From: Streptomyces sp. CB02366
GTDB taxonomy: Bacteria; Actinomycetota; Actinomycetes; Streptomycetales; Streptomycetaceae
NCBI RefSeq assembly: GCF_001905905.1
Contig: NZ_LIVT01000003.1
Coordinates: 62,001 to 126,000 of the forward strand
Direction of reading: 5' to 3'
Length of the DNA: 64,000 nt
Each line of letters starts with the position of its first letter. Within the stretch, counting starts at the first letter, position 1. Shown here one piece after another: positions 1 through 7,381 of this stretch. The translations under genes were made by a program, and so were the position numbers. Below the pieces are notes generated by a model. The model was not told where the DNA came from and ran no database searches. It saw nothing but the letters and a program-made list of their open reading frames with translations.

Positions 1-59
1 AGGAGGCCGGCCACGAGGGCTGCGGTCCTGCCCGTACGCGTGTTCCTCGTACGCAACAT
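1..59 (-). CDS. gluB: ABC transporter substrate-binding protein, N-terminus only (partial)
   Basis: An ATG at 59 on the minus strand opens a frame reading MLRTRNTRTGRTAALVAGLL, a basic N-region followed by the start of a hydrophobic signal-peptide core; the gene leaves the window at base 1. A strong AGGAGG ribosome site lies in the 10-nt gap after the stop of the upstream ATPase gene. An exported solute-binding protein is expected here in glutamate-type ABC operons (ATPase, binding protein, two permeases). The product name rests on context only, because just 19 codons are visible. Confidence 0.6.
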   Translation of the reverse strand, partial: MLRTRNTRTGRTAALVAGL

Positions 60-69
60 GGAATCCTCC

Positions 70-813
70 TCAGTGCTTGAGGATCTTGGACAGGAAGTCC
101 TTGGCTCGGTCGCTCGACGGGGACGTGAAGAAGTCCTCGGGGACGCGGTCCTCGACGATGCAGCCGTCGGCCATGAACACGACGCGGTTGGCGGCCGATC
201 GGGCGAAGCCCATCTCGTGGGTGACGACGATCATCGTCATCCCGTCCCGGGCCAGCTGCTGCATGACCTCCAGGACCTCGTTGATCATCTCCGGGTCGAG
301 CGCGGAGGTGGGCTCGTCGAAGAGGAGCGCCTTGGGATCCATGGCCAGCGCGCGGGCGATGGCCACGCGCTGCTGCTGCCCGCCGGAGAGCTGGGCGGGG
401 AACTTGTCGGCGTGGGCGGCCAGGCCGACCCGCTCCAGCAGCTCCCGGGAGCGCCGGTCCGCCTCGTCCTTCTTGCGCTTGCGGACCTTGACCTGGGCCA
501 GCGAGACGTTGTCCACCACGGTCTTGTGGGCGAAGAGGTTGAAGGACTGGAAGACCATGCCGACTTCGGCGCGGAGCTGGGCCAGGCCCTTGCCCTCGGC
601 GGGGAGGGGCCGCCCGTCGATGGTGATGCTGCCGGACTCGACCGTCTCCAGCCGGTTGATCGCCCGGCACAGGGTGGATTTCCCGGAACCGGAGGGGCCG
701 ATGACCACCACCACCTCCCCGCGGCCGACGGTGAGATGGATGTCCTGAAGTACGTGCAACTCTCCGAAATGTTTGTTGACGTCCCTCAGTTCGATCAACG
801 GATCGACGGCCAT
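70..813 (-). CDS. gluA: Amino-acid ABC transporter ATP-binding protein (glutamate/glutamine type)
   Basis: This 247-residue protein is the cytoplasmic ATPase of a polar amino-acid importer of the GlnQ/GluA family. Walker A GPSGSGKST is at about residues 39-47, the Q-loop region reads MVFQSFNLFAHKTV, the signature is LSGGQQQR and Walker B is LLFDEPTSALDPE. Full family length is present. It is the first gene of a minus-strand operon whose next gene, an exported binding protein, begins 10 bp downstream and runs off the window. About 150 bp of upstream DNA is non-coding and should hold the promoter. The amino acid specificity cannot be read from the ATPase alone. Confidence 0.9.
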   Translation of the reverse strand: MAVDPLIELRDVNKHFGELHVLQDIHLTVGRGEVVVVIGPSGSGKSTLCRAINRLETVESGSITIDGRPLPAEGKGLAQLRAEVGMVFQSFNLFAHKTVVDNVSLAQVKVRKRKKDEADRRSRELLERVGLAAHADKFPAQLSGGQQQRVAIARALAMDPKALLFDEPTSALDPEMINEVLEVMQQLARDGMTMIVVTHEMGFARSAANRVVFMADGCIVEDRVPEDFFTSPSSDRAKDFLSKILKH

Positions 814-960
814 GCGCTGCCCTACCCACTTGTCGCTGTGTCGAGGTCAGCGCAAACTATCCATCGCGAAAAGGGACTTCGCACCCGACACGCGTGAATG
901 GTGCAAAAGGCTGTTTATCTATCGAGGTGATGAGATCCGCGACCGGTCGCGGCCGAGAGG

Positions 961-1401
961 TCAGTTCTCGGCCGACTCCGCGTAGACCTGGGAGAGCTCG
1001 GGGCTGCCGGACACGGCCCAGTCCAGCCCGGCGGCGACCACGTCGATTTCCCGACCGGACTCCAGCCGCACCACGGGCTGCCCGCTCGGCCACACGTCCC
1101 AGGCCGCCCCGGGGACGGTCCGCACGATCACCGTGCCGAGGTAGAGGCCGGCGTCGTTGCCGAGCCAGGGAAGCTCCTCGGGATCGTCGCGCCAGCGGGG
1201 CGACAGCTGGTCGAGCGCGGCCAACGAAGCAGGGGCGTCGTCGAGTTCCAGTCCCTGCTGCCCCGCCCGGACACGCAGCAGCTCGCACTCGGCGAGCAGC
1301 TCGGCCACGCCGTCGGGATCCGTCTCGACGGCGGCGGCGAGCGCGGCCCCCCGCGTACCGCCCTGACGCTTACGCCAGTTGTCCAAGAAAGGGATGTTCA
1401 T
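961..1401 (-). CDS. Conserved hypothetical protein (DUF6278-like)
   Basis: A 146-residue acidic soluble protein with no signal peptide or membrane segment. The N-terminus MNIPFLDNWRKRQGG is followed by a helical region rich in Glu and Leu, then a beta-rich half containing LGTVIVRTVPGAAWDVWPSG and RLESGREIDVVAAGLDW. I recognise it as the Streptomyces conserved family usually labelled DUF6278, from memory only. No function can be inferred. The ATG lacks a clear Shine-Dalgarno sequence, so translation may be leaderless. It is divergent from an SDR gene across a region with two strong palindromes. Confidence 0.7.
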   Translation of the reverse strand: MNIPFLDNWRKRQGGTRGAALAAAVETDPDGVAELLAECELLRVRAGQQGLELDDAPASLAALDQLSPRWRDDPEELPWLGNDAGLYLGTVIVRTVPGAAWDVWPSGQPVVRLESGREIDVVAAGLDWAVSGSPELSQVYAESAEN

Positions 1402-1447
1402 ACCACTAGGGTCGCATCCTGGCCGTGCTCCGCACCACAGGGCGCGC

Positions 1448-1473
1448 GGGCCCCGTCCGCGCGGACGGGGCCC
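1448..1473. repeat. 26-bp perfect palindrome in a divergent intergenic region
   Basis: GGGCCCCGTCCGC followed immediately by its own reverse complement gives a perfect 26-bp palindrome with no loop. It sits between two divergently transcribed genes, where a terminator is not expected. Confidence 0.8.
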
Positions 1474-1525
1474 CCGACGAAGGCGGCGGACGGCTGGTGC
1501 GGGACCTCGCAGGGCGGCGCCTCAG

Positions 1526-1580
1526 GGCCTGTCGTCCCACTGCCGTCGTCGCCCGAAGGGCGGCAGTGCGACGACAGGCC
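1526..1580. repeat. 55-bp near-perfect hairpin directly upstream of the SDR start
   Basis: Arms 1526-1545 and 1561-1580 match at 19 of 20 positions. The loop can pair further (GCCC-GAA-GGGC) if six bases are bulged. The hairpin ends 13 bp before the ATG at 1594, so it would lie in the 5' leader or overlap the promoter of the SDR gene. Confidence 0.8.
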
Positions 1581-1593
1581 ATAGGGTTCGGAC

Positions 1594-2373
1594 ATGAGTG
1601 CGCAAACGTATGTGTCGGACCTGTTCTCGCTGGACGGGAGGGTCGCCGTCGTGACCGGGGGCAGCTCCGGGATCGGTCGGGCCATCACCGGTGCTCTCGC
1701 CCGGGCCGGGGCGAGTGTGGTGGTGGTGGCCCGGCGGGAGGCCGAATTGAAGTCCACCGTGGAGGAGTTGACCGCCGACGGGTGCCGGGCCGCCTGGGTG
1801 GGCGCCGACGTGGGGACGGGCGAGGGGGTGCGGGCCGCCGCCGACGGGGCGGTCGCCGCCTTCGGGGAGCCGGACATCCTCGTCAACTGCGCCGGCGTCA
1901 ATCTGCGGCCGCCCATGGGCGATCTCGGTGAGGACGTCTGGGACACCACCATGGCCGTGAACCTGAAGGCCCCGTACCTGCTGGGGCAGCGGTTCGGGCC
2001 CGGCATGGCCGAGCGCGGGTACGGGCGGATCATCCACGTCAGCTCGCAGCAGGCCCACCGCGCCTTCGTGAACAGCGGGGCGTACGGGGTGTCCAAGGGC
2101 GGGCTGGAGTCGCTGGCCAGGTCGCAGGCGGAGGCCTGGTCGCCGCACGGCGTCACCGTGAACACCCTCGTGCCCGGGTTCGTGCTGACGCCGCTGAACG
2201 CGCGTCTCCAGGCGGACCCGGAGAAGGTGGAGTCGCTCGCCGCCCGGACCCTCGTCGGGCGCAACGGCCTTGCCGAGGACTTCGCGGGGGCCGCCGTGTT
2301 CCTGGCGGGCCGCTCCTCGGCGTACGTCACCGGGCAGTCCGTCTTCGTGGACGGCGGGTTCTCGGTTCACTGA
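1594..2373 (+). CDS. SDR-family NAD(P)-dependent oxidoreductase
   Basis: A classical short-chain dehydrogenase/reductase of 259 residues. The dinucleotide motif TGGSSGIG is at residues 21-28, the NNAG-type motif reads NCAGVN, the catalytic Ser is in HVSSQQ and the Tyr/Lys pair in YGVSK. The C-terminus ends SVFVDGGFSVH, typical of glucose-1-dehydrogenase and gluconate 5-dehydrogenase-like members. Substrate is unknown. It is a single gene, convergent with a Clp_N/HTH regulator. The start is ATG with only a weak purine stretch upstream, and a 55-bp hairpin precedes it. Confidence 0.9.
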   Translation: MSAQTYVSDLFSLDGRVAVVTGGSSGIGRAITGALARAGASVVVVARREAELKSTVEELTADGCRAAWVGADVGTGEGVRAAADGAVAAFGEPDILVNCAGVNLRPPMGDLGEDVWDTTMAVNLKAPYLLGQRFGPGMAERGYGRIIHVSSQQAHRAFVNSGAYGVSKGGLESLARSQAEAWSPHGVTVNTLVPGFVLTPLNARLQADPEKVESLAARTLVGRNGLAEDFAGAAVFLAGRSSAYVTGQSVFVDGGFSVH

Positions 2374-2514
2374 CGGCCGGCGCGACCCGCACCCCGGCGG
2401 CCTGGGCGGCGGCGACCCGGCCCCGGCCGCCCGTACCGCCGACCCCGGCGCACCGGCCCTCGCCCGGCGCCCGGGCGGCGGGCCCCGAGCCCGCCGCCCT
2501 CGCCGGACAGGCGG

Positions 2515-3261
2515 TCAGGAGTCCTGCCGGCCCAGCGAGGCGGCGACCTCGGCGACGGCCGTTTCGACGGCCCGCGAGGTGGCGTCCTTCTCCACGCCGA
2601 GGCCGGACAGCACTCCGGAGCCCGCTTCGAACTCCAGCAGCGCCAGCAGGATGTGCTCCGTGCCCACGTGGTTGTGGCCGAGCCGCAGCGCCTCGCGGAA
2701 GGTCAGCTCCAGGACCTTGCGCGCGTCCGCGTCGTACGGGATCAGCTCGGGCACGTCGCCGACGGCGGCGGGGAGCGCGGCGGAGGCCGCCGCGCGCAGG
2801 GCGTCGGGCGTGACGCCCTGGCCCGTGACGACCCGGGCCGCGATGCCGTCCGGCTCGGCGAGGAGGCCGAGCGCCAGGTGGGCCGGGGCGATCTCGGCGT
2901 TGCGGGCGGCCTGGGCCTCGTTGTTGGCCGCCACGACGACGTTGCGGGCGCGGGGGGTGAACCGGCCGAAGCCCTGGCTCGGGTCCAGGTCGGGTGCTCC
3001 CTCGCCCTTCTTGGGCACGAAGCGCTTCTGGGCCGCCTGGCGGGTGACCCCCATGCTGCGGCCGATGTCGGTCCAGGAGGCGCCGGAGCGGCGCGCCTGG
3101 TCCACGAAGTGGCCGATCAGGTGGTCGGCCACGTCGCCGAGGTGGTCGGCGGCGATGACCGCGCCGGAAAGCTGCTCCAGGGCGTCGTCGCCGGTCTTCT
3201 TGATGGCCTCGATCAGGTCGTCGAGACGGACGGGAGGTGTGGCGGGAAGAGGCTGCGTCAT
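2515..3261 (-). CDS. HTH / Clp N-terminal-domain regulator
   Basis: This 248-residue protein joins a helix-turn-helix at about residues 60-81 (ASWTDIGRSMGVTRQAAQKRF) to a double Clp_N repeat at about 101-240 (FTPRARNVVVAANNEAQAAR and RKVLELTFREALRLGHNH). Clp_N domains in ClpA/ClpC bind substrates and adaptors. Here there is no AAA+ ATPase, so the protein is probably a stand-alone DNA-binding regulator or adaptor. It ends at 2515, convergent with the SDR. A good TTGACA-N17-TAGGGT promoter ends 6 bp before the ATG, implying a nearly leaderless mRNA, and is overlapped by a long inverted repeat that is a likely autoregulatory operator. Confidence 0.85.
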   Translation of the reverse strand: MTQPLPATPPVRLDDLIEAIKKTGDDALEQLSGAVIAADHLGDVADHLIGHFVDQARRSGASWTDIGRSMGVTRQAAQKRFVPKKGEGAPDLDPSQGFGRFTPRARNVVVAANNEAQAARNAEIAPAHLALGLLAEPDGIAARVVTGQGVTPDALRAAASAALPAAVGDVPELIPYDADARKVLELTFREALRLGHNHVGTEHILLALLEFEAGSGVLSGLGVEKDATSRAVETAVAEVAASLGRQDS

Positions 3262-3265
3262 ACGT

Positions 3266-3306
3266 CAACCCTAAGTTGACACCCGACGAGTGTCAACCTT
3301 GGGTTG
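3266..3306 (-). promoter_or_regulatory. Promoter and inverted-repeat operator of the Clp_N/HTH gene
   Basis: On the minus strand, -35 TTGACA (3291-3296) and -10 TAGGGT (3268-3273) are separated by 17 bp. Two 16-bp arms, CAACCCTAAGTTGACA (3266-3281) and TGTCAACCTTGGGTTG (3291-3306), are inverted copies matching at 14 of 16 positions and cover both promoter boxes. Confidence 0.65.
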
Positions 3307-3340
3307 TCAGTCGGGAGCGGCCTCCTCCCCCGGCCCCGGC

Positions 3341-4120
3341 TCAGAGATCCAGGTCGACGACCACCGGGGCGTGGTCGGACGCGCCCTTGCCCTTGCGCTC
3401 CTCCCGGTCCACGTAGCTGTCCTGAACGGCGGCCGTGAAGGGGGCGTTGCCGTAGGTCAGGTCGATCCGCATGCCCTTGTTCTTGGGGAACCCCAGCTCC
3501 CGGTAGTCCCAGAAGGTGTACGCGCGGTCGTACTTGAGGGGGCGGGGCAGCACCTCGCCCAGCCCCTCCGCCTCCAGGGCGGCGAGGGCGGCGCGCTCGG
3601 CGGCCGTCACGTGCGTGGCGCCCTCGAACAGCGCCCGGTTCCAGACGTCCTCGTCGGTCGGGGCCACGTTGAAGTCGCCCAGGACCGCGAACGGCAGGCT
3701 CCCCGCGGCGTCGGCCGCGACGGCCTTCCGCAGCGCCTCCAGCCAGCGCAGCTTGTACGCGTAGTGCTCGTGCCCGACCTCGCGGCCGTTGGGCACGTAC
3801 ACCGACCACAGGCGCACCGGGCCGCAGGTCGCTGAGACCGCGCGGGGCTCCTGGACGCCCTCGTACTCCGGGCCGCCGGGCAGGCCGACGACGACGTCGG
3901 CGAGGCCGACGCGCGAGAGCAGCGCGACCCCGTTCCACCGGCCCGTGGCGTTGACGGCGGACTCGTACCCGGCTTCGCGCAGGGCTTCGGCGGGGAACTG
4001 CTCCGCCGTGCACTTGGTCTCCTGAATGCACAGCACGTCGGTGCCGCTGCTCTCCAGCCAGGCCAGCAGCCTCGGCAGCCGGGCGGTGATCGAATTGACG
4101 TTCCAGGTGGCGATGCGCAT
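3341..4120 (-). CDS. xthA: Exodeoxyribonuclease III
   Basis: A 259-residue endonuclease/exonuclease/phosphatase-fold enzyme for base-excision repair, cleaving at AP sites and removing 3' blocking groups. Visible family motifs are the N-terminal ATWNVNSI, metal-binding CIQETKC, GDFNVAPTDEDVWN, the DNA-binding loop AYTFWDYRELGFPKNKGMRIDL and the C-terminal SDHAPVVVDL with the catalytic Asp-His. I start at the ATG at 4120 because MRIATWNVNS is the conserved N-terminus; in-frame TTG and GTG codons lie 6-9 bp upstream. It appears to be a single gene, followed by the Clp_N regulator on the same strand. Confidence 0.92.
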   Translation of the reverse strand: MRIATWNVNSITARLPRLLAWLESSGTDVLCIQETKCTAEQFPAEALREAGYESAVNATGRWNGVALLSRVGLADVVVGLPGGPEYEGVQEPRAVSATCGPVRLWSVYVPNGREVGHEHYAYKLRWLEALRKAVAADAAGSLPFAVLGDFNVAPTDEDVWNRALFEGATHVTAAERAALAALEAEGLGEVLPRPLKYDRAYTFWDYRELGFPKNKGMRIDLTYGNAPFTAAVQDSYVDREERKGKGASDHAPVVVDLDL

Positions 4121-4156
4121 GGCCACCAACCTAGCCGCTCCCTCCGACAGTCGGCG

Positions 4157-4186
4157 AAAACCCGCCGCCCCGTGGGGGACGGCGGG
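4157..4186 (-). terminator. Rho-independent terminator of the pcaL-MBL pair
   Basis: On the minus strand a GC-rich hairpin (CCCGCCG...CGGCGGG, with one internal mismatch) is followed by TTTT, 24 bp after the stop of the MBL hydrolase gene. Confidence 0.65.
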
Positions 4187-4210
4187 CCGGGCAGGGGGGC
4201 GCGGGCCGCC

Positions 4211-4864
4211 CTACAGCTCGGTGACGCCGCCCGGGGCCAGCCTCCCGTGGTCCGCCCCGCCCAGCGCCCCGATCTGGTTGTCGTAGATCGGCCGGGCCAG
4301 GTCGGTCAGCAGGGCGTCGTGGACGTCGATCGCGCGGCGCGGCTTCACCTCGCGTACGTAGTCGATGACCTCGGAGATCTTGCTCCAGGGGGCCATCACC
4401 GGCAGCAGCAGCGTGTCCACGGGCCGCTCGGGCACGGTCAGCGCGTCGCCGGGGTGGAAGACCGAACCGTCCACCAGGAAGCCGACGTTGGTGATCCTCG
4501 GGATGTCCGGGTGGATCACCGCGTGCAGCTCACCGTGCACGGTGACGTCGAAACCGGCGGCGGAGAACGCGTCCCCGTCGCCCACGGTGTGCACCCGTCC
4601 CGGGAACGCGGCCGTCAGCCGCTCCGCCACGCTGCGCAGCGTCCAGACCTCGGCCGCCGGGTTCGCCTCCAGGCCCGCCCGCAGCCGCGCCTCGTCGAAG
4701 TGGTCCGGGTGCTCGTGGGTGACCAGCACGACGTCCGCGCCGAGCGCCGCGTCGTCCTCGGAGAAGCCGCCCGGGTCGATGACCAGGACACGCCCCTCCT
4801 TCTCGATCCGGACGCAGGAGTGGGTCTTCTTGGTGAGGGTGAGTGCCCCGGGCGATGCGTTCAT
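4211..4864 (-). CDS. MBL-fold metallo-hydrolase
   Basis: A 217-residue metallo-beta-lactamase-fold protein of the UlaG-like/YtkL type. The metal-binding signature THEHPDH is at about residues 54-60, further ligands are in VFHPGDALTV, and the C-terminus has RRAIDVHDALLT. The N-terminus TLTKKTHSCVRIEKEGRVLVIDPGGFSE is characteristic of this subfamily. It starts 12 bp after the PcaD-PcaC fusion gene on the same strand and is probably co-transcribed with it. Substrate is unknown; a lactone or phosphodiester would be typical for the fold, but nothing here decides. Confidence 0.87.
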   Translation of the reverse strand: MNASPGALTLTKKTHSCVRIEKEGRVLVIDPGGFSEDDAALGADVVLVTHEHPDHFDEARLRAGLEANPAAEVWTLRSVAERLTAAFPGRVHTVGDGDAFSAAGFDVTVHGELHAVIHPDIPRITNVGFLVDGSVFHPGDALTVPERPVDTLLLPVMAPWSKISEVIDYVREVKPRRAIDVHDALLTDLARPIYDNQIGALGGADHGRLAPGGVTEL

Positions 4865-4876
4865 GACTCCATCCTG

Positions 4877-6679
4877 CTACGCGGGCGGGGTGGTTTCCTC
4901 CTGGATCACCTTGCCCACCACGGCGAAGGCGGCTCCGGCGGCCGGGAGGCCGCAGTAGACCGCGGTCTGGAGCAGGACTTCCTTGATCTCTGCGGGCGTC
5001 AGGCCGTTGCGCAGAGCGGCGCGGGTGTGCGCGGCCAGGCCCTCCAGGTGGCCGGAGGCGACGAGCGCGGTGAGCGTGATGCAGCTGCGGGTGCGGCGGT
5101 CGAGGCCGTCCCGGCTCCAGACCTCGCCCCAGGCGTACCGGGTGACCAGCTCCTGGAAGTCCTCGGTGAAGGCGTCGGACGCGGCGTTCACCGCGTCGAC
5201 GTGGGAGTCCCCCAGCACCTCGCGGCGTACCCGCGTGCCCTGCTCGTACCGGTCGTCGGACGTCGGCGCCGCGGCGTCGGGCGCGGCGGGCGGGGCGATC
5301 TCGGCGACCGGGGCGAAGGGGGCGGCGGAGGCGGCGGGCCCGGGCGCGTGGGGCAGGACGGGGATGGCGGCCGAGGTGTCCTGCTGCCAGGCGGTGGAGA
5401 AGTGCGTCAGCAGCAGGTCGCTGACGGCGGCGGGCTGCTCCACGGGCGCGAGGTGGGAGGCGCCGGGGACCAGCGCCAGGCGGGCGTCGGGTATCCCGGC
5501 GACCAGCGTGCGGGCCTCGGCGGGGCCGGTGACCTGGTCCTCCGCCCCGACCAGCACCAGGGTGGGGACGCCGATCCGGCCCAGCGCGCCCCGGATGTCG
5601 AACGCCGCGAGCGCCTCGCACGCGGCGATGTAGCACCCGGGGTCGGTGGTGCGCACCATCTGCACCGCCCACTCGACGATGGCGGGCTGCGCGGCGGCGA
5701 AGCCGGGGGTGAACCAGTGCTCGGGGGCGGTGCGGGCCATCGGCTCCAGGCCGTTGGTACGGACGATCACGCCGCGCCGGCGGAACTCGTCGGCCGTGCC
5801 GAACCGGGGGGAGGAGGCGACCAGCGCCAGGGAGGCGACCCGGTGGGGGTGGCGCAGCGCCAGGTCCGCGCCGACCGCCCCGCCGATCGAGCAGCCCGCG
5901 TAGCCGAACCGCTGGACGCCGAGCCCGTCCAGGGTCGCGAGCAGCCGGTCGGCCAGGTCGGCCACGGAGGCGGCGGCGTGGGCGGGCGCGCCGCCGTGGC
6001 CGGGCAGGTCGTAGCGGAAGACCCGCCAGTGCTGGGACAGCTCGGGCACCTGGCGGTCCCACATGTGCCACGTCGTGCCGAGGGAGGGCCCGATGACCAG
6101 GACCGGGGCGTCCTCCGGCCCGTCGAAGCGGTACTGGAGCGTCCGGGGAAGCCCGCTCGCGGCGGGCGGCCCCTGGGCGCCGCCGTGCGACGCCTGCGGG
6201 CCCGGAGCGCCGTGCGGCAGGGGCGTGGCGTGCGCGGCCTGCGGTACGGGAGGGGCGTGCGGGGCGGCTCCGGCGTGCGGGCCGGGGGTTTCCTGCGGGG
6301 CCTGCGGCACGGGGGCGGCGGGCGGGCCGGATGCCGTCCCCGGCCCCGGGGCGGTCTGCGGCGTCGGGCCGGGGGGCGGCGGGGCGTACGGGCCCTGCGC
6401 GGCCGGCTGCCCCGGCGCCGGGGGCCGCGGGGCGGACGCGAGGTGCTCCGGCTGCGCGGACGCCGGGGCCTGGGGGAACCCGGGCGCGGCGCCGCCGCCC
6501 GGGGCCGGGTAGGAGGGCGCCGGGTCCGGGTACGGCTCCGGGGCGGCCGGCGGAGGCATGGCGTCCGGTCCCCGGTGCGGGGCCGGGACCGCCTGGTGAG
6601 GCGCTCCGTGGTGCGGGGCGGGACCGCCCGGGTGGGGGGCCTGCACGGGCTGCGGGGTCGTCTCGCTCACTTCGCTCAC
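4877..6679 (-). CDS. pcaL: Fused 3-oxoadipate enol-lactonase / 4-carboxymuconolactone decarboxylase with long Pro-rich N-terminus
   Basis: A 600-residue protein carrying two consecutive steps of the protocatechuate branch of the beta-ketoadipate pathway. From about residue 181 there is an alpha/beta-hydrolase lactonase (LQYRFDGPEDAPVLVIGPSL, nucleophile motif GCSIGG, C-terminal PGASHLAPVEQP). From about residue 480 there is a carboxymuconolactone decarboxylase domain (RREVLGDSHVDAVNA, CITLTALVASGHLEGLAAH). PcaL fusions of this kind are known in actinobacteria. What is odd is the first roughly 180 residues, a Pro/Ala/Gly/His-rich low-complexity tail. A GGAG sequence before the GTG at 6679 supports that start, though an internal start cannot be excluded. 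No pcaH, pcaG or pcaB gene is nearby. Confidence 0.85.
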   Translation of the reverse strand: MSEVSETTPQPVQAPHPGGPAPHHGAPHQAVPAPHRGPDAMPPPAAPEPYPDPAPSYPAPGGGAAPGFPQAPASAQPEHLASAPRPPAPGQPAAQGPYAPPPPGPTPQTAPGPGTASGPPAAPVPQAPQETPGPHAGAAPHAPPVPQAAHATPLPHGAPGPQASHGGAQGPPAASGLPRTLQYRFDGPEDAPVLVIGPSLGTTWHMWDRQVPELSQHWRVFRYDLPGHGGAPAHAAASVADLADRLLATLDGLGVQRFGYAGCSIGGAVGADLALRHPHRVASLALVASSPRFGTADEFRRRGVIVRTNGLEPMARTAPEHWFTPGFAAAQPAIVEWAVQMVRTTDPGCYIAACEALAAFDIRGALGRIGVPTLVLVGAEDQVTGPAEARTLVAGIPDARLALVPGASHLAPVEQPAAVSDLLLTHFSTAWQQDTSAAIPVLPHAPGPAASAAPFAPVAEIAPPAAPDAAAPTSDDRYEQGTRVRREVLGDSHVDAVNAASDAFTEDFQELVTRYAWGEVWSRDGLDRRTRSCITLTALVASGHLEGLAAHTRAALRNGLTPAEIKEVLLQTAVYCGLPAAGAAFAVVGKVIQEETTPPA

Positions 6680-6716
6680 TCGCTCCAGGTTACTGAGCGC
6701 CCCTCCGGCCCCCGGG

Positions 6717-7313
6717 TCAGGGGGTCGCCGCCGATACGACGTATACGACAGGACTGGCCGGATCGGTCATGTTGACCGTGATGTTCTGGGTGGGGCGCGG
6801 CTTCTTGTTGCTGTGCGTGGTGCCGGCCCAGCGCTCTCCGGCGCCGAAGGACCAGCCGGTGATCTTGATGTCCCGTTGGCTGATGGTGATGGTGTCCGGC
6901 TCCAGCGCGGCGCGTCCGGTGCCCACTCCGGACAGGAAGCGGTCGAGGCCGGCGGAGGTCGTCCGGAACTTCGCGTACATCCGGCTGGCCTTCCAGTTGT
7001 TCGTCTCGTAGTACTGGACGCCCTGTCCGTTGCCGGGAATGGGGATCTCGAAGATCCGGCGCTGCATCTTGGAGGGCCAGCCCTCCCGGAGCCCCTGGGC
7101 GGCCGCCTCCGCCTCCTTGTCCTGGCCCGAGCGGCGGCTCTGGCCGGCCGAGATGAGCAGGTAGCCGGCCGGGATGCCGATCAGCAGGACGATGATCGTG
7201 GCGGTGATGAAGCGCCGCTTGACCACATGCCGCGGGTCCTCGGGCGGCTTCCCCCCGCCGTCGCCCGGAGACTCCGACTGGTGCGGCACCACGGGGTGCT
7301 CGGCTGCGATCAT
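6717..7313 (-). CDS. Conserved membrane-anchored hypothetical protein
   Basis: A 198-residue protein with a hydrophilic N-terminal segment, one transmembrane helix at about residues 35-56 (FITATIIVLLIGIPAGYLLI) and an extracytoplasmic domain with conserved-looking aromatic stretches (VQYYETNNWKASRMYAKFRT, IKITGWSFGAGERWAG). I do not recognise a named family; it looks like a Streptomyces-conserved type II anchored protein. It lies between the ROK kinase and pcaL, all on the minus strand, with gaps of 68 and 37 bp. No catalytic motif is visible. Confidence 0.7.
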   Translation of the reverse strand: MIAAEHPVVPHQSESPGDGGGKPPEDPRHVVKRRFITATIIVLLIGIPAGYLLISAGQSRRSGQDKEAEAAAQGLREGWPSKMQRRIFEIPIPGNGQGVQYYETNNWKASRMYAKFRTTSAGLDRFLSGVGTGRAALEPDTITISQRDIKITGWSFGAGERWAGTTHSNKKPRPTQNITVNMTDPASPVVYVVSAATP

Positions 7314-7381
7314 GATCAGTGGTCCCTAGGGTGCTGCGGCGTGCGTACGGGAAAGGGGACGCCGGGGAGGGCGGCCGCGGT

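Noticed and set aside
4172..6775. 867-residue plus-strand open frame
   Set aside because: Shadow of the MBL and PcaL genes.
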